From contig JACRLR010000052.1 of the NCBI GenBank assembly GCA_016219645.1, positions 1 to 64,000 on the forward strand: a stretch of 64,000 nucleotides of DNA, read 5' to 3'. The notes under the pieces are model-generated. The model was not told the origin of the DNA and searched no databases. It saw nothing but the letters and a program-made list of their open reading frames with translations. The position numbers and the translations under genes are program-made. Source of the stretch: Nitrospirota bacterium (lineage in GTDB: Bacteria; Nitrospirota; Nitrospiria; Nitrospirales; Nitrospiraceae). Below are positions 27,943-38,819 of this stretch, in pieces; position 1 is the stretch's first letter, and every line of letters starts with the position of its first letter.

Positions 27943-29502
27943 CTATTCCCATTCGATCGTGGCCGGCGGCTTCGAGCTGATATCGTATACCACCCGGTTC
28001 ACGCCTTTCACTTCGTTGATGATCCGGTTTGAGATCCTGCCCAGGACGTCGTTCGGGATCTTGGCCCAATCAGCCGTCATCCCATCCAGGCTCGTTACGG
28101 CGCGCAGCGCCACGACATGTTCGTAGGTCCGTTGATCGCCCATGACGCCGACGGTCCTGATCGGCAACAGCACGGCCAGTGATTGCCAGATCTCCCGGTA
28201 CAAACCGGCCGCGCGGATCTCCTGGTCGAGAATGGTCTCGGCTGCTCGCAGAATCGCCAGTCGCTCCCTGGTCACAGCCCCCAGTACGCGAATGGCCAGG
28301 CCGGGCCCCGGGAAAGGCTGCCGCCAGACTATTTCGTCCGGCAGTCCCAGCTCCTTCCCCAACACCCGCACTTCATCCTTGAACAGTTCCCTCAAGGGCT
28401 CGATCAATTTCAGCTTCATCCGCGTCGGCAACCCTCCGACATTGTGGTGGGTCTTGATCGTGGCCGACGGTCCCTTGAAACTCACGCTCTCGATCACGTC
28501 GGGATAGAGGGTGCCTTGGACCAAAAATTTTGCGCCGCCTGATTTCTTTTTCGCCTCGGCCTCGAATTGTTCGATGAACTGTTTCCCGATAATTTTCCGC
28601 TTCCGCTCCGGGTTGGTCACTCCCTTGAGCTTGGCAAGAAATGAATCGGACGCGTCGAGAAGCCGCAAATTCAGATGCAGCTGTTGAGCAAAGGTCTGTT
28701 TGACCTGTTCCTTCTCTCCGCTCCGAAGCAGTCCGTTGTCGACGAAGATACAGGTCAGCTGATCGCCGATGGCCCGATGGGTCAAGGCCGCCGCCACCGA
28801 TGAATCCACGCCCCCGCTCAGTGCACAGATCACCCGCTCCTTGCCCACCTGTTCGCGAATCTGCTGCACCGCGCTATCCACGTAGGACTGCATCGTCCAG
28901 GTCGGTTTGCAATTACAGATGTGGTACACGAAATTGCGGAGCAGCGTCGCTCCTTCCGGCGTATGAGCGACCTCCGGGTGAAACTGGAGGCAATAGATCC
29001 GGCGTTTGTGATCGTCACGCTTCATCGCGGCGATCGGAGAATTGGCCGTATGTGCGATCGAGCGGAAGCCCGGCGGCATCCGTTCGATACGGTCCCCGTG
29101 CGACATCCAGACAACCGTCGATCCATCTGTGCCGATGTCCTTGAAAAGGTCGCTCTGGTCATCGATCGTGAGATCGGCTCGGCCGTATTCTCGATGCTTG
29201 GATTTGGCAACCTCACCACCGGACAGATGTGTCACCAGCTGCATGCCATAGCAGATGCCGAGAATGGGAATCTGTTGATCGAAGAGTTCCTTAGGGATGG
29301 TCGGCGACTTCTTCTCGTATACGCTGGAGGGGCCACCGGAGAGTACGATGCCTTTCGGGCGATAGGCGAGGATCGTCGCCAAGGAGGCGGTGCAGGGCAG
29401 AATCTGCGAGTAGACGTGGGCTTCGCGAATGCGGCGCGCAATCAGCTGTGTGTATTGGGACCCGAAGTCGAGAACCAGGATTCTATCGTGCCAGAGTTCC
29501 AT
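27943..29502 (-). CDS. guaA: GMP synthase (glutamine-hydrolysing), 519 aa
   Basis: Converts XMP to GMP using glutamine and ATP. The N-terminal class I glutamine amidotransferase has GICYGMQLV with the catalytic Cys and [10 protein letters not shown] with the His-Glu pair. The synthetase domain has the PP-loop [12 protein letters not shown], followed by the C-terminal dimerisation domain ending KPPATIEWE, the usual end of GuaA. It is downstream of guaB, the enzyme that makes XMP, so two consecutive steps of guanine nucleotide synthesis are co-transcribed. A family B repeat lies on each side of the gene. Confidence 0.98.
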   Translation of the reverse strand: MELWHDRILVLDFGSQYTQLIARRIREAHVYSQILPCTASLATILAYRPKGIVLSGGPSSVYEKKSPTIPKELFDQQIPILGICYGMQLVTHLSGGEVAKSKHREYGRADLTIDDQSDLFKDIGTDGSTVVWMSHGDRIERMPPGFRSIAHTANSPIAAMKRDDHKRRIYCLQFHPEVAHTPEGATLLRNFVYHICNCKPTWTMQSYVDSAVQQIREQVGKERVICALSGGVDSSVAAALTHRAIGDQLTCIFVDNGLLRSGEKEQVKQTFAQQLHLNLRLLDASDSFLAKLKGVTNPERKRKIIGKQFIEQFEAEAKKKSGGAKFLVQGTLYPDVIESVSFKGPSATIKTHHNVGGLPTRMKLKLIEPLRELFKDEVRVLGKELGLPDEIVWRQPFPGPGLAIRVLGAVTRERLAILRAAETILDQEIRAAGLYREIWQSLAVLLPIRTVGVMGDQRTYEHVVALRAVTSLDGMTADWAKIPNDVLGRISNRIINEVKGVNRVVYDISSKPPATIEWE

Positions 29503-29596
29503 CAGAATTCGTTAGGCGTAAGGGGTGAGGGGTAAGGGGTATTGGGTCACGGAACGATCAGACTGCGTTGCTGGTCGCCTAACGTTTCACGGCGTC
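29503..29596. repeat. Family B intercistronic repeat, copy 4 (guaB/guaA)
   Basis: Occupies the whole guaB-guaA gap. GTTAGGCGTAAGGGGTGAGG lies next to the guaA start, and a shorter GCCTAACGTTTCACGGCG arm follows the guaB stop. The guaA ribosome-binding region is therefore inside the repeat. Confidence 0.8.
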
Positions 29597-31072
<1,476 letters not shown>

Positions 31073-31084
31073 TCACGAGCAGAC

Positions 31085-31150
31085 GGTTCATTTGGTTAGT
31101 TTGGTTCATTTGGTTAGTTTGGTTCAACGAAACAAACCAGATAAACAACA
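31085..31150. repeat. Family D nonamer-repeat hairpin, copy 2
   Basis: Four 9-bp units alternate between GGTTCATTT and GGTTAGTTT, followed by a short complementary arm GAAACAAACCAGATAAAC. It lies just upstream of guaB and downstream of the NHL-repeat gene (both minus strand), where it could end one transcript or shape the guaB leader. Confidence 0.75.
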
Positions 31151-31187
31151 GAAGCCAGCCGCTTCTCCCGCAACGGCCTCCGGCCGC

Positions 31188-34157
31188 TTACGTCTTCGAT
31201 GTGCCTTGCGGTTGCTCGATTTCTGCCACGGTCTCGGCGTCTTCCTGAAGCCGTTCGCTTCCCTCGTCGGCCGGCATGAACTGTTCAACTCTGGTGTTCC
31301 CGCTGTCAACGGCAAACACACTGCCTCTAGCATCCACCGCAATGCCATAGGGGAAGTTGAACTGCCCCTTTCCGTTTCCAAACCCACCCCACTGGGTGAT
31401 GAAATTGCCTTCTTTGTCGAACTTCTCGATGCGGTGGTTGCCTGTATCCGTGACATACACATCGCCTGCCCCATCAACCGCAACACCCCATGGAGACCTC
31501 AACTGACCTGCCTCCTGTGCGAGAGCGCTGCTGGCATGGCCCGGTTCGGCACTGCCACCCCATTTGACCAGCAACTGAGGAAGCACATTGGTGCTGGTGT
31601 CGAACTTCTGAATCCGGTGATTCCCCATGTCGACGACATACACAAATCCATCAGTCTGGTCCACAGCCACGCCACGCGGGAAGTAGAACTGGCCATCTCC
31701 GCTCCCGAAGCTACCCCAAGACATGATGAACTCCCCGTTCATGTCGAATTTCTGCACGCGGAAGTTCGCACTGTCGACGACATACATATACCCACGCACC
31801 CGATCGACCGCGATACCCCAGGGTGAGTTGAACTGTCCTTCGCCGTTCCCGCGCGACCCGAACTTCATGAGATAGCCCCCGAGCTTCCCGTCGAATTTCT
31901 GGACGCGGTGGTTGTTCGTGTCGACGACCCAGACGTCGCCTTTGCCGTCGCACGCAATCCCGGTGGGGTTATGGAAATTCGCATTGGCCGAACCGAAATT
32001 TCCCCAGAGGATAATAAAGTTTCCCGCATTGTCGAACTTTTGTATCCGGTTGTTGCCGTTATCGACCACGAACAGCGAGCCCTGTTGATCGATGCTCAGC
32101 CCGTAGATTGGAGCCATGAACTCTCCGCCATGCAACAACGAGGCTCCCCGGCCCGTGCAGCCCCATTGAGCCACACAGAGATAGCCGGATGTGTTGATCA
32201 AAATAGTAGCCGCTGCAGGGGTAGAGACGTTTCCGCCCACATCCTTAAACCACACGTAGATCGACTTCTGCCCGTCTCCAGGGGAGAGAATGAAGGGAAC
32301 CGTCGCGCCGAATTTGGTAGTTGGCGTGACGTCGACCCATCCCGGTGTCCCCGCCACCGGAGTCATGGGGGCCTCGGAAATAAAGTAGGCCCCCACTCCT
32401 GTATCGACGTCGTTCGCTGAAATCGTCACGATCACTTCCGGCGTATTTGCCATGAATGCGCCATGGTTGATCACGGCATAGGGGTTCTGGGGCGCCGTAA
32501 TATCGATGAGTACCGGTGTGGCTGTCACTTCACTCGACAGCCCGCTTTCTGCGCCGGTCTCGAACACCGCGGTCACCGCATAGTAGTAGGGAGTATCGTT
32601 CGAGAGACCGGTGTGCACATAGGGATTCGGCGCGCCTTCAATCTTCGTCGCTGACTGGGTTGTGAGATTCGGAACGGTATTGAAATAGACGTTATAGGAC
32701 TGGGCGCCGGGAACCTCCATCCAACTGAGGAAGGTTTCCGTATCGCCGGCTTTGACCGCCACGCTGCCGGGAGGCGGAGTCTCACTCGGCGCCTGGCTGG
32801 CCGCAGTCTCTTCTTTGCCGCGATTGAGCTCTTCATCCGTCGGCACATACTTCAGGATGCGGCTATTGCCGCTGTCGACCACATATACGGCGCCTTCTTT
32901 GTCGACCGCAATGCCATAGGGATAATTCAGCTGCCCCTCGGTCTTTCCACGGTTCCCCCAGGCACAGAGGAACGTCCCGTTGCCGTCGAATTTTTGAATG
33001 CGATGGTTTCCCGTATCAACGACATAGACGTTGCCGAGCGCATCGCAGGCAAGTCCCCAGGGAGACTTGAATTGGCCGGGACCGGACCCTTCCCGACCCC
33101 ACTTAGCCAGAAAACTTCCGCGGGCATCGAATTTCTGAATGCGATTATTGCTTTCATCAGCCACGAATATATTGCCGACAAAATCGACCGCTACACCACG
33201 GGGAAAGAAGAAGGCGCCATCGAAGCTCCCGTCGCGGCCCCACTTGAGTAACGCTGTTCCATCCGAGGTGAATTTCTGGATACGTGCGTTGCTCGTGTCG
33301 GACACATACAGATTACCTTCCGTATCCGTAGCCAGCCCCCAAGGCACATCGAATTTGCCCAGATCAGCCCCGCGCCAGGCAAACCCGAACTTGCCCCAGG
33401 CCTGCATCGGGTTACCACTGAGATCGAATTTCTGAATGCGGTTATTACCGCTGTCTGCCACGTACAATACATCTCTCGGTCCGACTGCCAATCCGCGAGG
33501 ATAGTAGAAGCTGCCTTCCTGTGAAGAGGGGTCTCCGCCCCATCGCGCGAGAAACTTCCCCGACTTGTCGAACTTCTGAATCGAATGGTTATCAGTATCG
33601 GCGACGTAAATATTGTTATCCTTGTCAAGCGTGATCCCCGTGGGCGAGTTGAACTCGCCGTCGTCCACACCCCCTCGACCGATGCTCAGAGCCAACAGAT
33701 AAGGCGAGGGAATCGCCATAACCTCCTGAGACTCGAGACTCTCCCCCTTCTGCGTCACCACAGTGACGACGTAGTGGTAACAGGTCCCGTTGGCCAGATC
33801 GTCATGGACGAACGGGCTCTGAGCACCTTCCAGACAGTTGCCTTTTTCTTTGTTCACTCCAATGACGGATTTAAAGTCGTCGTCAGAGGCTATTGGACGT
33901 GTGAGCTCGGAGGGCTTGATCATCACGCCCTTGGTCGTTTGGAAGTAGAGGTTGTAATACATGGCTTCCGGAACGGGATCCCAGGTGATGGTGATCCTAC
34001 CGTTCCCCGATTTCGCGGCCACATGAGCCGGCGGTGGGGGAAGTTCTTCCTCTGCCGCAATTGAATCGCCGGCACCCCATTCTCCCTGGGTTCCGTCGAT
34101 GGTGAGATGCAATCGATCGACTCGAAACATCTCGTCGAACAGCCATGCTTTGATCAT
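31188..34157 (-). CDS. NHL-repeat protein with two six-bladed propellers and fibronectin III domains, 989 aa
   Basis: The ATG at 34157 is preferred over the frame start at 34217. Domains in order: FN3-like (about 42-160; ITITWDPVPEAMYYNLYF); six NHL repeats (166-437), each with the pattern G.F..P.G.AVD..GN.YV.D..N.RIQKFD; FN3-like (461-546); an Ig-like module (553-656); and six more NHL repeats (676-959). Twelve NHL units in two sets of six fit two complete six-bladed beta-propellers. No signal peptide is visible, so it may be cytoplasmic or exported by an unusual route. NHL propellers bind proteins, RNA or glycans; the ligand is unknown. It precedes guaB on the same strand. Confidence 0.9.
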   Translation of the reverse strand: MIKAWLFDEMFRVDRLHLTIDGTQGEWGAGDSIAAEEELPPPPAHVAAKSGNGRITITWDPVPEAMYYNLYFQTTKGVMIKPSELTRPIASDDDFKSVIGVNKEKGNCLEGAQSPFVHDDLANGTCYHYVVTVVTQKGESLESQEVMAIPSPYLLALSIGRGGVDDGEFNSPTGITLDKDNNIYVADTDNHSIQKFDKSGKFLARWGGDPSSQEGSFYYPRGLAVGPRDVLYVADSGNNRIQKFDLSGNPMQAWGKFGFAWRGADLGKFDVPWGLATDTEGNLYVSDTSNARIQKFTSDGTALLKWGRDGSFDGAFFFPRGVAVDFVGNIFVADESNNRIQKFDARGSFLAKWGREGSGPGQFKSPWGLACDALGNVYVVDTGNHRIQKFDGNGTFLCAWGNRGKTEGQLNYPYGIAVDKEGAVYVVDSGNSRILKYVPTDEELNRGKEETAASQAPSETPPPGSVAVKAGDTETFLSWMEVPGAQSYNVYFNTVPNLTTQSATKIEGAPNPYVHTGLSNDTPYYYAVTAVFETGAESGLSSEVTATPVLIDITAPQNPYAVINHGAFMANTPEVIVTISANDVDTGVGAYFISEAPMTPVAGTPGWVDVTPTTKFGATVPFILSPGDGQKSIYVWFKDVGGNVSTPAAATILINTSGYLCVAQWGCTGRGASLLHGGEFMAPIYGLSIDQQGSLFVVDNGNNRIQKFDNAGNFIILWGNFGSANANFHNPTGIACDGKGDVWVVDTNNHRVQKFDGKLGGYLMKFGSRGNGEGQFNSPWGIAVDRVRGYMYVVDSANFRVQKFDMNGEFIMSWGSFGSGDGQFYFPRGVAVDQTDGFVYVVDMGNHRIQKFDTSTNVLPQLLVKWGGSAEPGHASSALAQEAGQLRSPWGVAVDGAGDVYVTDTGNHRIEKFDKEGNFITQWGGFGNGKGQFNFPYGIAVDARGSVFAVDSGNTRVEQFMPADEGSERLQEDAETVAEIEQPQGTSKT

Positions 34158-34274
34158 AGGGTGGTGCCTTGTGTAACTAGACCGGGTGATACGGAAGAAC
34201 TTCGCCTGTTTCAACAACTTAGATTGGGAAATGGAAGTCTAGCAAAGGGGCTTGAGGGGAGTCAACGGGGGACG

Positions 34275-34485
34275 GGGATGGAGCCTGATGATCTTCTGTG
34301 CTCGCGGAACGCGCGGTCGCAGAATGATGGGAAGGGCAGCCTAATCGCCCTCCTGCTCGCGGAACGCGCACGATAGGAATGTGCTCGTTCGACGCGCGCA
34401 ATCGAGGGTCGACTAGGCTACCCTTAATAATGACCTGGGGAATTGGACTACCGCGCGCAGTGGAAGATCAATCAGCCCCCATCCC
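34275..34485. repeat. Family E long palindromic repeat, copy 1
   Basis: The outer arms GGGATGGAGCCTGATGATC (34275 on) and GAAGATCAATCAGCCCCC (34463 on) are near-complementary over 23 bp. Inside are GTGCTCGCGGAACGCGC units repeated twice. It sits in the 34158-34671 gap between divergent genes; the rest of that gap holds no gene. Confidence 0.75.
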
Positions 34486-34671
34486 TGAAGGGGCCACGAG
34501 CAAGCTTGGAAGGATCAATTAGATTTATGGTGGTCGCTCGATGCGCGCAGTGAAGAGCAGCGAGGGGCCCCGTTTCTGGGAGAGTATAGGAGGAAGAGAA
34601 CGCAGTGAGCCAGGCCGGGCGATTTTACGCTATTCTTTGCGCTCCTTGCCTCTCTGAACTACAGTCGTCTC

Positions 34672-35478
34672 ATGCGACTGCAATCTTCGTCATCGACATG
34701 CAAGGCAGCGATTACTTGTCCCAAGTGTGGATTTGAACAAGAGGAAGGACCGGAATGCCGACGTTGCGGAATCATCTTCTCTAAGTTCAAACCGCTGGTT
34801 CCGGCAGTCGAGGAGCCGACGATCGCCGATACTGAGACCACGACGCAGCCAGCCCCGTCCGGATCGCTCGCTCAGGTATTCCGCTTGCTTTCCTGGATCT
34901 CCCTGCCCCTCACAATCGGAATCTTACTGTTGATCCTTCGCCAGGCACCGCCACTGCCGATCCAAACCGATCCGCAGGCAGCCGATCGCGTCGCAGAAAA
35001 AATGGCTCAGCTGCAAACGGCTGTGCAATCGAATCAACCTCATGCCCTTTCGCTCAACGAAGCAGAGTTGAATCAGTGGATGCGCGAGAATCTTGCCATT
35101 GCCTCCACCCATCAAGCACAGCAGGCCGATATCCCGGTGCCAGCTGGACACGAGCCGACCGTCCAAGAAGTTCAATCGGCATTGAAAGACGTCCGTATGA
35201 ACCTAATGGGCAATCAACTTCGGGCCTATGCCCTCTTTGCCCTCTATGGAAAAGAGATTTCACTGCAACTCGAAGGTACGATCACCACCGAAGGGGGCTA
35301 CATCAGGCTACGACCCACTGCCGGCAAACTCGGCTCATTACCCATTCCCTCCTCGACCCTCGACAGCGTCGTCCATCAACTGTTCGACTCACCGACCAAT
35401 CGAGACAAATTCCAGCTTCCGCCCCAGATTGAATCCGTCCGGGTTGAAAACAACAGCCTCGTCATCACCACACGTTAG
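34672..35478 (+). CDS. Membrane protein with N-terminal zinc ribbon, 268 aa
   Basis: Four cysteines in CPKCGFEQ and ECRRCGII (about residues 16-33) form a zinc-ribbon module at the cytoplasmic N-terminus. One transmembrane helix follows at about 73-90 (ISLPLTIGILLLILR), then an extracytoplasmic domain of about 170 residues that is helical at first (AEKMAQLQTAVQ; SLNEAELNQWMREN) and beta-rich later (LYGKEISLQLEGTITTEGGYIRLRPT). The last part resembles lipid-binding or LysM-free envelope domains, but no family was recognised. It is flanked by family E repeats. Confidence 0.7.
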   Translation: MRLQSSSSTCKAAITCPKCGFEQEEGPECRRCGIIFSKFKPLVPAVEEPTIADTETTTQPAPSGSLAQVFRLLSWISLPLTIGILLLILRQAPPLPIQTDPQAADRVAEKMAQLQTAVQSNQPHALSLNEAELNQWMRENLAIASTHQAQQADIPVPAGHEPTVQEVQSALKDVRMNLMGNQLRAYALFALYGKEISLQLEGTITTEGGYIRLRPTAGKLGSLPIPSSTLDSVVHQLFDSPTNRDKFQLPPQIESVRVENNSLVITTR

Positions 35479-35744
35479 ACATGGGGTTACAGAATCAGCT
35501 TGGGGTGACCAGGTATCTCTCTTGATCACTTCTTTCACCCCTCAATCCCAGGAGCACAGGAGGAGCCAATGCCTGACTTTGCCCTACTCTGCCTCGTTGG
35601 AGGTTGAAGTCGAGGCAAAGCTGATTTGGCTAATCGCGTAAGATCGTTCTCGTCGAGGTGTGAGAGCGAAATGAAGTCAGTGTGAGGCGACTTTTTTTAG
35701 GAGTGAAGGGTAGCCTGTTGATCCTCGATTTCCCCAGAAGGAGT

Positions 35745-35825
35745 GGGCAGATCGTTCTTCACTGCGCGCATCGAGCGACCACCGTTTTATCGTGGGGGCT
35801 CTGCGAGCAAGAAGAACGGTCTGCC
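35745..35825. repeat. Family E palindromic repeat, copy 2 (short)
   Basis: The arms GGGCAGATCGTTCTTC and GAAGAACGGTCTGCC flank the family's ACTGCGCGCATCGAGCGACC and CTGCGAGCAA internal motifs. It lies in the gap between the zinc-ribbon gene and the end of scpB (convergent), where it might act as a terminator. Confidence 0.65.
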
Positions 35826-35843
35826 TGCTCCTTCGCTTCCTGA

Positions 35844-36626
35844 TCAGGCCTGTTCGACCGGCTCTTGGAGCATGCTCTCGCTGCTCTCGGCATCGAAGGC
35901 TAGCTCTATCGTACCGTCTGCCAGATCATTAGACTCTTCCTCGATTGGCAAGAGGGCCTGCTCAGATTCGCCGAGTTCTTTGAATTCACGTAGCGGTGGG
36001 AGCTGACTCAAATCCTGTAATCCGAAATGCTCAAGGAAAAACTTCGTGGTTCCGTACATGATCGGCCGACCCGGGACCTCCTTGCGACCGACGATCCGAA
36101 CCAGTTTCCGTTCAAGCAACGTTCTCAGGACACCGGACGTTTCGACGCCACGAATCTCTTCGATCTCAGACCGCACGAGCGGCTGCTTGTAGGCAATAAT
36201 GGCGAGGGATTCGAGTGCGGAGCGAGAGAGTTTTTGTGCCACCTTGGCTTTATCCATCCGTTTCAGCCACGGTCCATACTCCTGCTTCGTCACCAGCCGA
36301 TACCCGCCTGCGATCTGTACAAGCTGAATGCCTCGCCCATCCTGATCTAAATCGTGCGCGAGCATCGTCAGTGTCTGAACCACTTCAGCTTTTGAGATCT
36401 TTCCCAAGATAGACGTCAGCCGAGCGACCGGGACCGGTTCGGACGACACGAACAAGACCGCTTCGAGAATGGCCTTGAGTTCCCGCTGGTCGATGGCCTC
36501 CGCTTGGCTGTCCACTACCTCGGCACCGGCATCCTTGGACGCATCCTCCAACACCCCGTCACCCTCAACAGCAGACGGTGATCCTACCGAGGTGCTGTCT
36601 GTGTCTTGCTCCATAGTTGAGCTCAT
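35844..36626 (-). CDS. scpB: Segregation and condensation protein B, 260 aa
   Basis: ScpB is the winged-helix dimer that works with ScpA and the SMC ATPase to compact and segregate chromosomes. Diagnostic segments are present: LKAILEAVLFVSSEPVPVAR, GGYRLVTKQEYGPWL, SALESLAIIAYKQPLVRSEI, and GRPIMYGTTKFFLEHFGL. The ATG at 36626 overlaps the scpA stop as ATGA, with GGAGGGGAGC just upstream. An acidic N-terminal extension of about 45 residues and an acidic C-terminal tail of about 40 residues flank the conserved core. SMC is not in the window. Confidence 0.95.
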   Translation of the reverse strand: MSSTMEQDTDSTSVGSPSAVEGDGVLEDASKDAGAEVVDSQAEAIDQRELKAILEAVLFVSSEPVPVARLTSILGKISKAEVVQTLTMLAHDLDQDGRGIQLVQIAGGYRLVTKQEYGPWLKRMDKAKVAQKLSRSALESLAIIAYKQPLVRSEIEEIRGVETSGVLRTLLERKLVRIVGRKEVPGRPIMYGTTKFFLEHFGLQDLSQLPPLREFKELGESEQALLPIEEESNDLADGTIELAFDAESSESMLQEPVEQA

Positions 36627-37459
36627 GCTCCCCTCCATTCAGCATCATCCCATTCTGCCGGGTCCGGTACGAGTGAGAACGCGCGCGACACGAGAATTGG
36701 CCCGAAATGTTCTGCCTGGAATACTCGAGCCGTTCGAAGCCTCATCAGTTCCAGCAAGGCCAAGAATGTGACAATGATGACAAGACGATGGCAGGAGCGT
36801 TCGAAGAGCTCGACAAAACTGACCGACTCCCGCCCTTCCAACATTTCCAAAATCGCGTTCATCCGCTCCCGAACCGTCAAATTATCCGGCACAATCTCCA
36901 GGAGTTGCTTCCCGGGATTGCGATCGAGGATTCCCTGCAGGGCATCCACTAAATCGAACAGACCGACCTCCTCCAGCAGACTCTCATCAGATTCCAGTTG
37001 GGACGCCTGGCTCGGCTCACGGCTGTAGATCTCACGCCAGAGCCGCTCGTGCTCATCCAACTGACGGGCTGCCTCTTTGAACTTCTTGTATTCAAGCAGT
37101 CGCCGCACTAACTCTTCACGTGGATCAGGCCCATCCTCTTCATCGGGAACCGTCTCATCGGCTGGCAGCAGCATCTTCGACTTGATTTGTAGCAAGGTGG
37201 CCGCCATCACAAGAAACTCTCCCGCAACAGTCAGATTCAGCTCTTCCATCGCTTCAATATAGGTGAGGTATTGCTGCGCGATCAGATGGATGGGAATATC
37301 GTAAATATTGATCTCGCTCTTCTTAATGAGATGGAGCAAGAGATCAAGAGGCCCTTCAAAGTTTTCGATGCGAACCTGATAGGGCAGCTCTATTTGTTCC
37401 GCAGCGTCTGAGTGGTGATCCACAGATGAGCTTATACCAGACTTGGTAAGGCGGAGCAA
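36623..37459 (-). CDS. scpA: Segregation and condensation protein A (kleisin), 278 aa
   Basis: The kleisin that bridges the SMC heads. The N-terminal hallmark FEGPLDLLLHLIKKSEINIYDIP is intact, as is the following AQQYLTYIEAM and the MAATLLQIKSKMLLP helix. The C-terminal winged helix is the segment around VTFLALLELMRLRTARVFQ. Start: TTG at 37459 or GTG at 37423; neither has a convincing ribosome-binding site, so the N-terminal dozen residues are uncertain. It is directly coupled to scpB, the usual arrangement. Confidence 0.95.
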   Translation of the reverse strand: MLRLTKSGISSSVDHHSDAAEQIELPYQVRIENFEGPLDLLLHLIKKSEINIYDIPIHLIAQQYLTYIEAMEELNLTVAGEFLVMAATLLQIKSKMLLPADETVPDEEDGPDPREELVRRLLEYKKFKEAARQLDEHERLWREIYSREPSQASQLESDESLLEEVGLFDLVDALQGILDRNPGKQLLEIVPDNLTVRERMNAILEMLEGRESVSFVELFERSCHRLVIIVTFLALLELMRLRTARVFQAEHFGPILVSRAFSLVPDPAEWDDAEWRGA

Positions 37460-37500
37460 GCATGCATCTATTAGTAGTGGTGACCAGGGATTCGCTGCCC

Positions 37501-38559
37501 TTATCGTGACCTTATCACATAGACAGCTAATAGGGCGATGGCGGCCAGAAGCGTGAAGCCGACCGCGTAGGGGACCATCCGATTTTCGCTCTCTTGCGCC
37601 GCCTGTACGGTTGCTGGTTTGGCTGCTCCTGTAAACTGTGGTTTCTGGTTGAAATGGGCTTTCGAAAAGTCGTCCCGTCCCTTGAATGACGCATCAGAAA
37701 AATCCGCCGTCGATTGGAATCTGGCGCCGGGAAAGTACGTGTCTCCGTCGAAAAGGGTAAAGGTAAAAAACGCTTCGCGTTCGAAGGTCACCTCGGAGAA
37801 ATCCGCCCTCCCTTGAAACCGGCTTCCGGAAAACCCGGTTCCCAGGGTGAAATAGCTGTGTGACAGATCGGCATCCTTCTCGAAAGTCACTTCCAAAAAT
37901 TCCGCCAGCCCGTTGAACCTCGATTGCCGGAAGGTGACCGGCCCTTGAAAGACCGATCGATGAAATCTCGTATGCGGACCGAACATCGTGCCCTCAGCGT
38001 ACAAGCCGCGCAGAAACCGCCCTTGCACAAAATAGGACTCCCGCAAGAACTGTGCGCCTGACAGAGTCACTGGCTGAAGGAATACAGATCGTGAGAGATC
38101 TACCACCTGCTCAAACCTGGTCCCGTTAAACGACACAGGACCCTGTATCACCAGCAACCCTGTTGTTGATCCGTACCTGATCGTTCCTCGTACCACCGAA
38201 TTGACAATCTTCATGGAGCCGGAAATCAGACGTACCTCGAAACCTTGCAGGTCCTTCGCCCCCTCAAGCTCAGGCGGCAGCCTGCCTACAGGCAACGTAT
38301 CCAAAGATAGATTGCCGCGAATGACGACCCCTGCAAGATCAATCCCCTTCCCTTCTCTGAACGCCTGCAGTACCTGTGTGGCATCCACCGCTCGCGCTTC
38401 TCGCTCTTGTTCCGTGCAATCGACGCTCAGATGCCGCACCAACCCCACCCCCGGCCCTGGATCAGATGTCTCCACCTGACAGGTCGATCCGCCGGCGCCG
38501 GACGGCAGCCAAAGAATAAGCCCTCCGATCATGATCCATACACAGACTCTCTTCATCAT
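37501..38559 (-). CDS. Exported pentapeptide-repeat protein with C-terminal membrane anchor, 352 aa
   Basis: ATG 38559 begins a signal peptide (VCVWIMIGGLILWLP); the frame is open from 38610. From about residue 130 there is a run of degenerate pentapeptide repeats of the A(D/N)F-type in ten-residue pairs (FSGSRFQGRADFSEVTFER, then FPGARFQSTADFSDASFKGR). These should build a right-handed quadrilateral beta-helix. A final transmembrane helix (AVGFTLLAAIALLAVYVI) anchors it, with the fold facing the periplasm. Phe rather than Leu dominates the central position. The function of such exported pentapeptide proteins is unknown. Confidence 0.8.
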   Translation of the reverse strand: MMKRVCVWIMIGGLILWLPSGAGGSTCQVETSDPGPGVGLVRHLSVDCTEQEREARAVDATQVLQAFREGKGIDLAGVVIRGNLSLDTLPVGRLPPELEGAKDLQGFEVRLISGSMKIVNSVVRGTIRYGSTTGLLVIQGPVSFNGTRFEQVVDLSRSVFLQPVTLSGAQFLRESYFVQGRFLRGLYAEGTMFGPHTRFHRSVFQGPVTFRQSRFNGLAEFLEVTFEKDADLSHSYFTLGTGFSGSRFQGRADFSEVTFEREAFFTFTLFDGDTYFPGARFQSTADFSDASFKGRDDFSKAHFNQKPQFTGAAKPATVQAAQESENRMVPYAVGFTLLAAIALLAVYVIRSR

Positions 38560-38667
38560 GTAGGCCCTTATACGGAATACCCTGGCCCAACGCAAGGCAA
38601 GGACCGGCAATTGACTGTACTACCGACCAGGATTTGCTAACCTTTTTAAACGCACGTATCAGCAAAT

Positions 38668-38799
38668 TGGTTCATCGGTTTGGTTGGTTTATTTAGTTTA
38701 TTTGGTTGGTCTGATTCATTTGACTTGTTTCGTTCCTCTGATCGGAACCAACCGGACGAACAAACCAAACCAAATTAACCAAATAAACCAGATCAACCA
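38668..38799. repeat. Family D nonamer-repeat hairpin, copy 3
   Basis: At about 130 bp this is the longest copy. The left arm has GGTTGGTTT and ATTTAGTTT type 9-mers; the right arm has AACAAACCAAACCAAATTAACC. It lies between the divergent pentapeptide and Lon-like genes and ends only nine bases before the ribosome-binding site of the latter. Confidence 0.8.
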
Positions 38800-38819
38800 T
38801 CCTGCTCGGAGGTTTCGTG

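Noticed and set aside
34158-34671. Possible tRNA or small RNA in the repeat-rich gap
   Set aside because: The strong palindromes are explained by the family E repeat; no cloverleaf with the conserved tRNA positions was found.
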